Source: Nonomuraea cypriaca (GTDB taxonomy: Bacteria > Actinomycetota > Actinomycetes > Streptosporangiales > Streptosporangiaceae). Taken from it: a stretch of DNA of 58,068 bases. This document shows, piece after piece, positions 1 through 8,330 of the stretch (within the stretch, counting starts at the first letter, position 1; each line of letters starts with the position of its first letter). A program made the position numbers and the translations under genes. The notes under the pieces are model-generated. The model was not told the DNA's origin and did no database searches. It saw only the letters and a list, made by a program, of their open reading frames with translations. The stretch lies in NCBI RefSeq assembly GCF_015645445.1, contig NZ_JADOGI010000045.1:1-58068 (forward strand). The letters are read 5' to 3'.

Positions 1-99
1 CCCTCCGCCCTCTCCCCCGACGCGCCGACCGCCTCAGTGCGCGGGTTGCCGGGGTCGGTTGATGAGGCGTCCGGTCGGGGCGAAGGGGGACGGGCGTGA
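1..99 (+). CDS. 3' end of an upstream gene (partial)
   Basis: Frame 1 is open from the window edge to a TGA at 97-99. That stop overlaps the GTG start of the CopD-like gene at 96 in the GTGA arrangement usual for translationally coupled actinobacterial genes. The 32 visible codons encode a low-complexity Ser/Pro/Gly/Glu tail with no recognisable domain. Genes upstream of copD are often copC or a copper chaperone, but nothing visible here shows that. The call rests only on the open frame and the stop/start overlap. Confidence 0.4.
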   Translation, partial: PSALSPDAPTASVRGLPGSVDEASGRGEGGRA

Positions 100-1139
100 G
101 CGTCACCGCACCGGCCGCCAGCCCCGTCCTTCCGCGTCAGCGCGTCGGCGGGCGGCTCGTGGCGGGTGCGTTCGGCGTGTGTGCGGTCGTCGCGGCCGTG
201 GCGGCGAGCACGTTCAGCGCGCAGGAGGCCGTGCCGGGCATTCCCATGCCTGGCCCGCTGGTGGCGGTCGGGCTGCCGGTGGTGCGGGTGCTGCTCGACG
301 TCGCGGCGGTGGCCGTGGTCGGGCTGAGCCTGGTGCCGAAGCTGCTCGGGTTCGACGCCCCCGAACGTACCGAGCCGGTTCTGCGCAGGGTGCGGCCGCT
401 CGCCGTGATCGCCGCCTGGGCGTGGGCGATCTGCGCGTTGCTCACCATCGTGTTCCAGACGGCCGAGCTGAACCCCGGCGGCGTCCCGACGTTCGGGATG
501 ATCGCGGCATACGTCGGCGATGTCGGCACAGGTCAGGGTTTGCTGTTCAGCGCGGCGTGCGCGCTGGCGGCGGCGGGCATCGGGCTGATGGCGGTGCGGT
601 TCGGCGAGAAGGTGCCGGCCGAGCTACGGGTGATCGTGGCGTTGTTCGGGCTGCTGCCCATCCCGGTCACCGGGCACGCGGTCAACTCGGTCTGGCACGA
701 CCCGATCATGGTCTCGATGGAGATCCACGTGATGGGCGCGGCGGCCTGGACCGGCGGGCTGGTGGCGACGGCCGTGTTCGTGGCACCGCACCGGGAGTTG
801 CTGGCCGTGGCGCTGCCCAGGTTCTCCAGGATCGCCGCGGTCTGCCTGCTGCTCGTGGGGCTCTCGGGGTTGGTCAACGGGCTCGGCACGATGGCGCTCA
901 CGCCCGGCGTGACGCTGCTCGGCGCGATCGTGACCAGCCACTACGGACTGCTGCTGGTGGTCAAGACGGTGCTGGTGGCGTTGCTGGTGCCGCTGGCCGC
1001 GCACATCCGCTTCCGCCTGCTGCCCGCCGTACGCGACGGCCGGGCCACCGCCCTGGTGGGATGGGCGGTGGCCGAGGTGTCCGTCATGGGACTGGCGTAC
1101 GGCGTGGCCGTGGCGCTCACGCGAGCCTCGATCGCCTGA
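96..1139 (+). CDS. CopD-domain integral membrane protein
   Basis: The 347-residue product is almost entirely hydrophobic, with about eight predicted transmembrane segments. The stretch EIHVMGAAAWTGGL (about residues 209-222) is the conserved helix of the copper-resistance CopD family (also the C-terminal half of YcnJ proteins), in which a His lies shortly before a W-x-GG motif. CopD proteins sit in the cytoplasmic membrane and are linked to copper import or handling; the specific role here is inferred from family only. The GTG start at 96 overlaps the stop of the preceding frame, indicating coupling. It is convergent with the next gene, and the gap between them is filled by short repeats. Confidence 0.8.
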   Translation: MSVTAPAASPVLPRQRVGGRLVAGAFGVCAVVAAVAASTFSAQEAVPGIPMPGPLVAVGLPVVRVLLDVAAVAVVGLSLVPKLLGFDAPERTEPVLRRVRPLAVIAAWAWAICALLTIVFQTAELNPGGVPTFGMIAAYVGDVGTGQGLLFSAACALAAAGIGLMAVRFGEKVPAELRVIVALFGLLPIPVTGHAVNSVWHDPIMVSMEIHVMGAAAWTGGLVATAVFVAPHRELLAVALPRFSRIAAVCLLLVGLSGLVNGLGTMALTPGVTLLGAIVTSHYGLLLVVKTVLVALLVPLAAHIRFRLLPAVRDGRATALVGWAVAEVSVMGLAYGVAVALTRASIA

Positions 1140-1178
1140 ACCCGCCCGCAGTTCCTGGCGCGGGCGGTCGACATCGCG

Positions 1179-1250
1179 CGATCAGGGTGTGGCCGTCAGA
1201 CGATCAGGGTGTGCCTTTCGTGATCGCGTGATCAGGGCGTGGCGGTCGCG
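1179..1250. repeat. Degenerate direct repeats over a gene 3' end
   Basis: The core GATCAGGGTGTG occurs at about 1180 and 1202, and as GATCAGGGCGTG at about 1230. The third copy contains the stop codon (TCA on the plus strand at 1232-1234) and last codons of the minus-strand membrane gene. The other two copies lie beyond the stop, so the end of that gene appears to have been copied outwards. Spacing is about 22 and 28 bp. Confidence 0.7.
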
Positions 1251-2416
1251 ATCGCCGGTGGTGGCTCGATGGGCTGGGGGGTGCCGCGCCTGGCGGCGAG
1301 CCACTCGACGGCGAGCCAGGCGGCCAGGAGGCCGAGGCCGGCCCAGACGGCTGACGACGTGACGAGGGGCGGTGCGCCCAGCAGCCCTTCCTGCCCCTTC
1401 AGAGCGCCGTACACCGGGCCCATGAGGGCGCTCTGCGCCGCCAGCGCGGCGTACGCGACGGCTGTCGCACCGATCGACCCGAGCACCGCGCGCACCACCG
1501 GCAGGCGTACCAGGAAGGCGACGTCCACCAGGAGCCCGGCCAGCACCAGGAAGAACGGCAGCGCCGACGGCGGGAACCCGGTGAACGTCAGCAGCGGCCA
1601 GGCCACCGTCCTGAAGCCCACGTAACCGGCGGCCACCAGGGTCGCGGCGCCGAACCTGCCGATCAGCAGCCGCGCCACGACCAGCACCGACAGCCCGGCG
1701 ACCACCGCGTAGACCGGGTAGAGGAAGTCCGGCACGGGCAAGGTGAACTCGGTCATCATCGTCCGGTCCACCGGCCGCCCCATCTGGTCGGCGGCGAACT
1801 GGAGCAGGATCGGCTCCGCGTAGACGGTGTGGTTGTCCCAGGCGCCGATCGACAGGATGCCGTACTCCTGGTGCTGCTCGGGGAAGTGGACGTTCTCCAG
1901 GAGGAACGCCATGAACGCGCCCAGCACGACCACGCGCTCGCGGCCGGGCGGCGCGCCCATGAACCAGCCGCGGATCACGCCCGCGATCATGAACAGCGTT
2001 CCGACGTAGAGCATCATGTGCGACGGGCTCCACGAGGTGATGTCGAGCCCGTTGACGCGGTGGTTGATCAGGTCGAGCGGGACCGCGACGAGGAAGATGC
2101 CCGTGCCCCACTGGATGAGCCTGAGCGCGGACTTGTCCACGCCGTAGCCGGTGTAGCCGTGGATCACGGTGAGCGCGACGGCCAGGGCTGTTCCGACGGA
2201 GTTGAGCAGGTGGGGCGGGGCGAGGTCGTCACGCAGCCACATGAAGTGCCACGAGACGTCCCAGGCCGAGCCGAGCACCTTGAACGCGAACGCCAGCAGC
2301 CAGCCGAAATAGAGGACCCTGAACAGGTCCTGCGGCGTCTCACGCCCCGCCGGTCCCCGGGTCCAGTACGGCAGGGCCCACGCGGCGGCCTTCTTGAACG
2401 ATGCTCGAGACTTCAC
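1232..2416 (-). CDS. Conserved polytopic membrane protein, unknown function
   Basis: I do not recognise this family. The product (394 residues from the chosen start) has about ten hydrophobic segments separated by short polar loops. One loop is rich in His and Trp (WHFMWLRDDLAPPHLLNSVG), and later His residues occur in HRVNGLDITSWSPSHMM; such clustering could bind a metal or heme, but this is speculation. The GTG at 2416 is preferred because a TAAGAT -10-like box lies 8 bases upstream, fitting a leaderless transcript. An ATG at 2446 is the alternative. Its convergence with a CopD gene is the only functional hint. Confidence 0.75.
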   Translation of the reverse strand: MKSRASFKKAAAWALPYWTRGPAGRETPQDLFRVLYFGWLLAFAFKVLGSAWDVSWHFMWLRDDLAPPHLLNSVGTALAVALTVIHGYTGYGVDKSALRLIQWGTGIFLVAVPLDLINHRVNGLDITSWSPSHMMLYVGTLFMIAGVIRGWFMGAPPGRERVVVLGAFMAFLLENVHFPEQHQEYGILSIGAWDNHTVYAEPILLQFAADQMGRPVDRTMMTEFTLPVPDFLYPVYAVVAGLSVLVVARLLIGRFGAATLVAAGYVGFRTVAWPLLTFTGFPPSALPFFLVLAGLLVDVAFLVRLPVVRAVLGSIGATAVAYAALAAQSALMGPVYGALKGQEGLLGAPPLVTSSAVWAGLGLLAAWLAVEWLAARRGTPQPIEPPPAIATATP

Positions 2417-2568
2417 GGGAGTGAATCTTACGGTCCCGTGGAACACCGGCCCGCGATGCCCCGATCCGGGAGTCGTCCGAGATCAGGACCGCGCTGCCGG
2501 ACGACCGTCTCCATCTCGTGGGCGAGCCGGTGCTCGTCGGCCTGGCCGACCTCAACCTGGCGCACCGC

Positions 2569-3402
2569 CTACCGCGAGGTCATGCCCCCTGCGCTCCCCG
2601 CCGGGCCGGCGCCGCCGGCTGAGGCTCGCAGCGAGTACATGAGCGGGATCTTGGGGCTGCCCTCGGGGAAGCGGTATTCGCCCTCGTCGGCGACCAGGGT
2701 GGGGTAACGCTGGAAGAGCGTGTGATCGTGCTCGTGAAGGAACTCCACCCGCAGCCCCGCCCCCGACACGGCGGTGACGACGTCCCCGATGCCGTGCTGG
2801 AACTGCACGGAGGTCTGGTGGTCGAGGATCTCGCCGCCGGTGTAGGTGTGCGGCTCCTCCCAGACGTGGGGGCCGTGGTTGAAGTAGTCGTACGCGACGG
2901 TGGTGCCCGTGGCGTCGTCCATGATGTCGGCGAACGGGTGGAACTCGGCGAGGTAGAGGAATCCGCCGGGCTTCAGCAGCGCGGCGACCGTCTCGGCCCA
3001 GCGCGCGAGGTCGGGGAGCCATACCAGCGCCCCGAAACCCGTGTACACGATGTCGAAGGTGGCCGCGCCGAGTGCCTCGACGGCGTCGTACACGTCGGCG
3101 GTGACGAACGCCGCAGGGACGCCGCACTTGGCGGCGATGGCTGCGGCCTGCTCGATGGCGGCGTCCGAGAAGTCGAGGCCGGTCACCTCGGCACCCAGCC
3201 TGGCCCAGGAGAGCGTGTCGAGGCCGAAGTGGCACTGCAGGTGAGCCAGGCGGCGGCCGGAGACGTCGCCGACCTCCTCCCGTTCGAACGGCCGCAACCG
3301 GGACCTGCCCGCCACGAAACCCGTGACGTCGTAGAAGTCGCTGCCGACGTGGACGGGGACTCTCGCGTTCCAGTTGGCCCTGTTGACCTCCAGATACTCC
3401 AT
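2569..3402 (-). CDS. Class I SAM-dependent methyltransferase
   Basis: The 277-residue protein begins MEYLEVNRANWNARVPVHV, typical of stand-alone Rossmann methyltransferases of the ubiE/Methyltransf_11 type. Motif I is degenerate (LAHLQCHFGLDTLSWA), followed by the acidic motif GLDFSD that would hold the ribose hydroxyls of SAM, and later LKPGGFLYLAEFHP (motif III region). The reading frame continues upstream to 3723, but that part is Arg/Pro-rich and not conserved, so ATG 3402 is chosen. The substrate is unknown. The C-terminal 15 residues are Gly/Ala/Ser-rich. Confidence 0.85.
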   Translation of the reverse strand: MEYLEVNRANWNARVPVHVGSDFYDVTGFVAGRSRLRPFEREEVGDVSGRRLAHLQCHFGLDTLSWARLGAEVTGLDFSDAAIEQAAAIAAKCGVPAAFVTADVYDAVEALGAATFDIVYTGFGALVWLPDLARWAETVAALLKPGGFLYLAEFHPFADIMDDATGTTVAYDYFNHGPHVWEEPHTYTGGEILDHQTSVQFQHGIGDVVTAVSGAGLRVEFLHEHDHTLFQRYPTLVADEGEYRFPEGSPKIPLMYSLRASAGGAGPAGSAGGMTSR

Positions 3403-3521
3403 GGCGTCGAGCGTAGGGGACGGCGGTGGGTTTTCCACAGGCGTTTTCTGGTGGCGTCGCCTTGTCCACAGGTCGCCCGCGCGGCGTCTCGCGTGCCCGG
3501 TCCGGCGTGCATGATGAGCGC

Positions 3522-3748
3522 GTGACTCCAGCAGAAGCAGAGACGATCCTCCAGGAATACTTCGCCCCCTGGGTCCGGCAGCTCGGCTTACGGGTGGAGG
3601 AGGTCGGCGTACGGGCAAAGACGTCCTGATCGATGTCCGCATCACGAAGCTCGGCCGCACCCTGGCCTTCTCCGAGATCACCCTCTCGGCGGCGGGCAGC
3701 ACGGAACCGGCGGCCCAGGCCACGACGGCCTACGCCCTGCTGGCCTGA
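3522..3748 (+). pseudogene. Hotdog-fold (PaaI-like) thioesterase remnant with internal deletion
   Basis: A GTG at 3522 opens TPAEAETILQEYFAPWVRQL, the usual first helix of a PaaI/acyl-CoA thioesterase, but the frame stops at 3629. The continuation from about 3619 in another frame reads GKDVLIDVRITKLGRTLAFS and ends ...TTAYALLA with a TGA at 3746-3748, which is the normal C-terminal strand pair of the same fold. About 60 residues that carry the catalytic Asp/Asn and the long central helix are missing between the halves. This is best explained by an internal deletion whose length is not a multiple of three. Only about 75 codons of an expected 130-140 remain. Confidence 0.75.
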
Positions 3749-3758
3749 GCACCTTCGC

Positions 3759-3773
3759 TTACCTGGCAGGTAA
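3759..3773. promoter_or_regulatory. Perfect palindrome upstream of the SnoaL-like gene
   Basis: TTACCTGGCAGGTAA is a perfect palindrome with 7-base arms around one central base. It lies about 70 bp upstream of the SnoaL-like ATG and just after the thioesterase remnant. Sites of this size and symmetry are typical of winged-helix repressors such as HxlR or MarR. No such gene is adjacent, so the cognate regulator is unknown. Confidence 0.45.
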
Positions 3774-3840
3774 TCGTCATGACGCACGATCCGGACAATG
3801 ATTCCACCTGACCCCCGAGACAGCGGCTTGAGGACAGATC

Positions 3841-4278
3841 ATGACTCGCGAAACCGTAGAAGAACTGCTGCGCCGGATCGGCGCGGGCGACCACGACCGG
3901 ACCGCCGAGTTGTTCGCCGACCGGATCGACTGGCAGCTCAACTGGCCTGCTCAGGGGCACCCGTCGGTGCCGTGGATCCGGCCCCGTGCCGGGCGTGGGG
4001 ACATGGCGGAGCATTTCCGCATGCTGGACGCCTGTCACGTGCCGGAGAAGAACGGCACGTCGGTGACGAGGATCCTGGTGGACGGGGACGACGCCGTTGT
4101 GCTGGGCGAGATCGCGCAGACCGTCAGAGCGACCGGTGAGGCGTACACCTCTGCTTTCGCCCTGCACCTCACCGTCGAAAACGGCCTGGTCACGCGCTAC
4201 CACATTTACGAGGACAGCCTCACCATCGCCCGTGCCCTCGCTGACGAGACCACCGCGGACCACACACCATCCGCCTGA
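3841..4278 (+). CDS. SnoaL-like / NTF2-fold protein
   Basis: The 145-residue protein opens TRETVEELLRRIGAGDHDRT and continues with LFADRIDWQL, the usual start of NTF2-like/SnoaL-like proteins. It ends with strands reading ALHLTVENGLVTRYHIYEDS, typical of the last sheet of this cone-shaped fold. Members range from polyketide cyclases and ketosteroid isomerases to proteins of unknown role, so no reaction can be assigned. The ATG is preceded by GAGGAC. A palindromic operator candidate lies upstream at 3759, suggesting induced expression. Confidence 0.8.
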   Translation: MTRETVEELLRRIGAGDHDRTAELFADRIDWQLNWPAQGHPSVPWIRPRAGRGDMAEHFRMLDACHVPEKNGTSVTRILVDGDDAVVLGEIAQTVRATGEAYTSAFALHLTVENGLVTRYHIYEDSLTIARALADETTADHTPSA

Positions 4279-4414
4279 CACCGGCCTCCCCACCGACGGC
4301 CGGGCGCGCCCTGCCCATGCTGGAGCGATCAAGATCCCGCAGCTCAACGGCACCGAGCACCACAGAGCGATCCCGGCGTTAGCGCCGTCTCAGGGATCTC
4401 TCAGGTGCGGAAAG

Positions 4415-4420
4415 TAGGCT
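4415..4420 (+). promoter_or_regulatory. -10 box for a leaderless transcript
   Basis: TAGGCT ends 6 bases before the ATG at 4427. With normal promoter geometry, transcription would begin at or next to the start codon. No ribosome binding site precedes the ATG, which agrees with a leaderless mRNA. No good -35 was recognised. Confidence 0.45.
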
Positions 4421-4426
4421 CACCGC

Positions 4427-7400
4427 ATGAAGCGTGTGGCCGCGCTGGTAGCGGCACTCGCCCTCATCGGGGTGACGACGTGGCTCGTGTGGCCGTCGGC
4501 ACCGGAGGTGCGGGCCCAGGACCAGAGGATCAGCGTCGTCGACGGACCGGCCGACGACCAGCGGGTGGAACTCGACGCGACGTTCTTCCCGCCGCCTGAT
4601 GGCGGGAAGGCGCCTGCCGTACTCATCGCCCACGGTTTCGGGGGCAGCAAGCAGAGCGTGCGCGAGCAGGCGATCCGCGTCGCCCAGGACGGCTACGCCG
4701 TGCTCACCTGGTCGGCGCGCGGTTTCGGCCGCTCGACCGGTGAGATCGCGCTCAACTCGCCGGACTACGAGGTCAAGGACGTCAAGCAGCTGATCGACTG
4801 GCTGGCCAAGCGGCCAGAGGTCCAGCTCGACGCCTCGGGCGACCCACGCGTCGGCATCGCGGGCGGCTCGTACGGCGGCGCCATCGCGCTGATGACGGCG
4901 GCCCACGACCAGCGGGTCGACGCGATCGTGCCACAGATCACCTGGTCCGACCTGGCCGACGCGCTCTTCCCCAACGCGGCCACCCAGAGCACGGGAAACA
5001 CCGCCACCGCACCCGAGAGCACCGGAAACCCGGACACGGCCCCCCAGAGCGACGCCGCCGCCGGCACCACGCCCGAGAGCGGCACCGGCACCACCGACCA
5101 GACCGGCTCCGGGGGTTCCGGCGCCGCTCAGGGCGCGGAGGGCGGTGTCTTCAAGCGCATGTGGGCGGGCATCTTCTTCGGCCAGGGTGTCTCGCTGGAC
5201 AGCTTCGCGATGCAGGGTCCGGAACGCGGGCAGGCCGCCGGTCCGCTGACTCCCGAGCAGGCGCGGTGCGGCAGGTTCCTGCCCGCGATCTGTGACATCT
5301 ACCAGCAGGTGGCCAAGGACGGCAGGGCCACCCCGGAGGCCGTCGACCTGCTCCGCAAGTCGAGCCCGATCACCGTGGCCAGCCGGATCAAGGCGCCGAC
5401 CCTGCTCATCCAGGGGCAGCGCGACTCGCTGTTCCCGCTGAGCCACGCCGATGCCAACGCCAGGGCGATCGCCGCCACGGGCACCCCGGTCAGCCTGGCC
5501 TGGTTCGACGGCGGGCACGACGGCGGCGACGGCGAGGCCGACTGGCTCTTCGAACAGTCCTCGGCCTGGTTCGCCCGCTATCTGAAGGGTGACGACGCGG
5601 CCCAGGCGGCGCCGCCGGTCAGCACGTTCACGGTGACGCGTGACGGCGGCCGCGACCCGGGCACCCGCCAGCGCATCCGGCTGCACCCGGAGGCGGGCTC
5701 GTACCCGGGACTCGCGGGCACGGACACCACCACGGTGCAGCTGAGCGGCCCCGAGCAGAGCATCGCCAACCCGCCCGGCGGCGCACCCGCCTCGATCTCG
5801 ACGGTGCCCGGCATCGGCGGCCTGCTGGGCGGCCAGACCAACGGCGGCGTGTCGATCGACATGCCTGGCCAGAGCGCCACGTTCGAGTCCCGGCCGCTCG
5901 CCGCCCCACTCCAGCTCACCGGCAGCAGCACCGCCAAGGTCAGGGTGTCGGGCAAGGGCGAGGCGACGCTGTTCGCGAAGCTCTACGACGTGGCCGACAG
6001 CGCGCAGTTGCCCACTTTGCCCGCCGGGCTGGTGGCGCCGGTCCGGGTGACGATCCCCGAGGGCGCGGGCAGCACCGAAGCCACGATCAGCCTGCCCGCC
6101 GTCGATCACCAGTTCGCCGTCGGTCACCGGCTCCGCCTGGTCGTGACGACGACCGACATGGGCTTCGCCACGCCTGCCGAGCCGGCCACGTACCAGGTGT
6201 CGCTGGCCTCCCCCGCTCTCGCCGTCCCAACGGTCCGCACCCTGGCCGCTCCCCCGACCGGGGTCGCGTGGTGGGTGTGGGCGATGCCCCTGGCCGCCGT
6301 ACTGATCGCCGCCGCCCTCATGGCCACGGGCCGCACCCAGTCCCTCGCCCGCACCCGCCTCCGCCGGCCCACTCCCGCGCTGGGTGCCGAGCCACGCGTA
6401 ACGTCCGCCGGACTGCACGACATGTCCGGCGCCACCTCGAACGGGCGATCGCCAGCCCCCACGCCGAACGGTCAGGCGCCCGACACACCGCCCCGCCCCG
6501 ACGTCAACGCCCAGCCGCACCCGGCCTCGGACACTGATCCGCGTGACGGAACCCTCCCGGCCCCTGGCTTCCACGGTGCGCCAGTCCCGGGCGCCGATCC
6601 GCACCATGCATCCCTCTCGGGGACTGACCCGCACGACGTGCCCGCACCGGGCGCTGAGGCGGATGGGCTCGGCGGGGTCGCGGACGGGGCGAAGGTGCCG
6701 TTGGAGATCAGTGGGTTGACCAAGGCGTATCGGAACGGTGAGCTGGCCGTCGATGGATTGTCCTTCCGGGTCGAGCAGGGGCAGGTGCTGGGCCTGCTCG
6801 GACCGAACGGCGCAGGGAAGACGACCACGATGCGGATGATGATGGGCCTCATCCGGCCGGACGACGGCGAGATCCGGATCTTCGGTGAACGCGTCACGCC
6901 GGGGGCGCCCGTGCTGTCCAGGCTCGGGTCGTTCGTGGAAGGCCCCGGATTCCTGCCGCACCTGTCCGGCCGGGACAACATCGAGCTCTACTGGGCCGCC
7001 ACCGGACGCCCCAGAGCCGATGCCCACTTCGAGGAGGCGCTGGAGATCGCCAACCTGGGCAAGGCGCTGGAGCGGGCCGTACGCACCTACTCCCAGGGCA
7101 TGCGGCAGCGGCTGGCCATCGCCCAGGCCATGCTCGGCCTGCCGGACCTCCTCGTGCTCGACGAGCCCACGAACGGTCTCGACCCACCCCAGATCCGGGA
7201 GATGCGCGAGGTGCTCAAGCGCTACGCGCGCGACGGCCGTACCGTGATCGTCTCCAGTCACATGCTGGCCGAGGTCGAGCAGACCTGTAGCCACGTCGTG
7301 GTCATGCACCGGGGGCGGCTGGTCTCGACCGGCACGGTGTCGCGGCTGCTCAGCTCGGCCACCGTCGGCAACGGGCACGGGCCTCGACTGGAAGACGTGT

Positions 7401-7429
7401 TCCTCGACCTCATCGGAGACAAGGCATGA
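4427..7429 (+). CDS. Alpha/beta hydrolase fused to an ABC transporter ATPase
   Basis: This 1000-residue fusion has a hydrophobic N-terminal signal/anchor (residues 1-22) followed by a CocE/NonD-like alpha/beta hydrolase. A nucleophile elbow GGSYGG carries Ser148, with probable acid Asp333 (GQRDSLFP) and His364 (GGHDGG). A Thr/Ser/Gly-rich insert occupies about 185-240, and a beta-rich region like the CocE C-terminal domain reaches to about 600. A second transmembrane helix lies at about 613-636, then a 120-residue Pro/His/Asp linker with repeats, then an ABC ATPase: Walker A GPNGAGKTT (792-800), signature SQGMR (889-893), Walker B with Asp912-Glu913. The arrangement places the hydrolase outside the membrane and the ATPase inside. 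The stop overlaps the permease ATG (ATGA). The substrate is unknown. Confidence 0.88.
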   Translation: MKRVAALVAALALIGVTTWLVWPSAPEVRAQDQRISVVDGPADDQRVELDATFFPPPDGGKAPAVLIAHGFGGSKQSVREQAIRVAQDGYAVLTWSARGFGRSTGEIALNSPDYEVKDVKQLIDWLAKRPEVQLDASGDPRVGIAGGSYGGAIALMTAAHDQRVDAIVPQITWSDLADALFPNAATQSTGNTATAPESTGNPDTAPQSDAAAGTTPESGTGTTDQTGSGGSGAAQGAEGGVFKRMWAGIFFGQGVSLDSFAMQGPERGQAAGPLTPEQARCGRFLPAICDIYQQVAKDGRATPEAVDLLRKSSPITVASRIKAPTLLIQGQRDSLFPLSHADANARAIAATGTPVSLAWFDGGHDGGDGEADWLFEQSSAWFARYLKGDDAAQAAPPVSTFTVTRDGGRDPGTRQRIRLHPEAGSYPGLAGTDTTTVQLSGPEQSIANPPGGAPASISTVPGIGGLLGGQTNGGVSIDMPGQSATFESRPLAAPLQLTGSSTAKVRVSGKGEATLFAKLYDVADSAQLPTLPAGLVAPVRVTIPEGAGSTEATISLPAVDHQFAVGHRLRLVVTTTDMGFATPAEPATYQVSLASPALAVPTVRTLAAPPTGVAWWVWAMPLAAVLIAAALMATGRTQSLARTRLRRPTPALGAEPRVTSAGLHDMSGATSNGRSPAPTPNGQAPDTPPRPDVNAQPHPASDTDPRDGTLPAPGFHGAPVPGADPHHASLSGTDPHDVPAPGAEADGLGGVADGAKVPLEISGLTKAYRNGELAVDGLSFRVEQGQVLGLLGPNGAGKTTTMRMMMGLIRPDDGEIRIFGERVTPGAPVLSRLGSFVEGPGFLPHLSGRDNIELYWAATGRPRADAHFEEALEIANLGKALERAVRTYSQGMRQRLAIAQAMLGLPDLLVLDEPTNGLDPPQIREMREVLKRYARDGRTVIVSSHMLAEVEQTCSHVVVMHRGRLVSTGTVSRLLSSATVGNGHGPRLEDVFLDLIGDKA
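6530..6662 (+). repeat. Imperfect 10-residue repeats in the linker of the fusion protein
   Basis: The linker before the ATPase repeats a 30-bp unit seen in protein as TDPRDGTLPAPG, ADPHHASLSG and TDPHDVPAPG. The unit is in frame and Pro/Asp/His-rich, as expected for a flexible cytoplasmic tether. It resembles the other short tandem duplications in this window. Confidence 0.55.
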
Positions 7430-8277
7430 CCGCCGCGCCGGGCTACGCGCCCCGCCGCACGCTGCCGCTGCGGGTGGAGATCGTCAGGCAGTTCAAGCGG
7501 CGCAGGACGCTCGTCATGTTCGGGCTGCTGCTGGCGCTGCCGTGGATCCTGGTGATCGCGTTCCAGTTCGGGCCACAGTCCAGCAGCGGGCAGGGACAGA
7601 CGTCCCTGCGTATGTCGGACCTGGCGACGGCGAGCGGCCTCAACTTCGCCGCGTTCGCCCTGTCGGTGTCGGCGAGCTTCCTGCTGGTGGTGGCGGTCGC
7701 GCTGTTCTGCGGCGACACCGTGGCCAGCGAGGCCAACTGGTCGTCGCTGCGTTACCTGCTGGCCGCCCCGGTCCCGCGCGACCGGCTGCTGCGGCAGAAG
7801 CTGATCGTGGCGCTCGGCTTCTCGGCGTCGGCCGTGATCTGCCTGCCGGTGATGGCGCTGCTCGCGGGCACGGTGGCGTTCGGCTGGAACGACATCCAGG
7901 TGCCAGGCACGGGCGAGGTGATGCCGGCCGTCGACGTGCTGCCCCGGTTCGGCATCGTGATCGCGTACGCCCTGGTCAGCCAGCTCGTCGTGGCGGCCCT
8001 GGCCTTCCTCGTCTCCACGATGACCGACTCCCCGCTCGGCGCGGTGGGCGGTGCCGTCGGGCTCTGGATCGTCTGCAACATCCTGCAGGCCGTCGAGGCG
8101 CTGGGGGTGCTGCGGGAGTTCCTGCCGACGTTCTGGAACAACGCCTGGACCGATGCGCTGGTGCCCGAGCTGGACTGGAGCGGGATGGCGAAGGGGGCGT
8201 CGGTGTCGATCACGTACGCGGCCATCCTCATCGCCGTGGCCTTCCGCCGGTTCCGCCGCAAGGACGTGGTCAGTTAG
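7426..8277 (+). CDS. ABC-2 type transporter permease
   Basis: The 283-residue protein has six hydrophobic segments and the usual order of an ABC-2 permease: a basic N-terminus (VEIVRQFKRRRTLVMFG), a first TM, a short extracytoplasmic loop, and paired helices starting ASFLLVVAVALFCGDTVASE. It also has the loop EANWSSLRYLLAAPVPRDRLLRQK, which in this family contacts the ATPase. Its ATG lies inside the stop of the upstream hydrolase-ATPase gene, so the two are translationally coupled and almost certainly form one transporter. Family members move drugs, lipids or peptides; direction and cargo are not visible here. Confidence 0.88.
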   Translation: MTAAPGYAPRRTLPLRVEIVRQFKRRRTLVMFGLLLALPWILVIAFQFGPQSSSGQGQTSLRMSDLATASGLNFAAFALSVSASFLLVVAVALFCGDTVASEANWSSLRYLLAAPVPRDRLLRQKLIVALGFSASAVICLPVMALLAGTVAFGWNDIQVPGTGEVMPAVDVLPRFGIVIAYALVSQLVVAALAFLVSTMTDSPLGAVGGAVGLWIVCNILQAVEALGVLREFLPTFWNNAWTDALVPELDWSGMAKGASVSITYAAILIAVAFRRFRRKDVVS

Positions 8278-8330
8278 GCCACGCGGACCTGGTCAACCCC
8301 GCCCACGGGAGCCGCAGTCAGGGGGCGCGG

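Noticed and set aside
2440..2568. Plausible coding remnant between the membrane protein and the methyltransferase (reads as LPDDRLHLVGEPVLVGLADL)
   Set aside because: The open stretch is short, has no start or ribosome site and no family I can name. It could be a gene scar but is not supported well enough to annotate.
4379..7378. A 999-codon open frame on the minus strand
   Set aside because: It lies exactly opposite the hydrolase-ATPase gene, which has clear motifs. High GC third positions create long antisense frames; its translation is Arg/Gly/His-rich with no domain.
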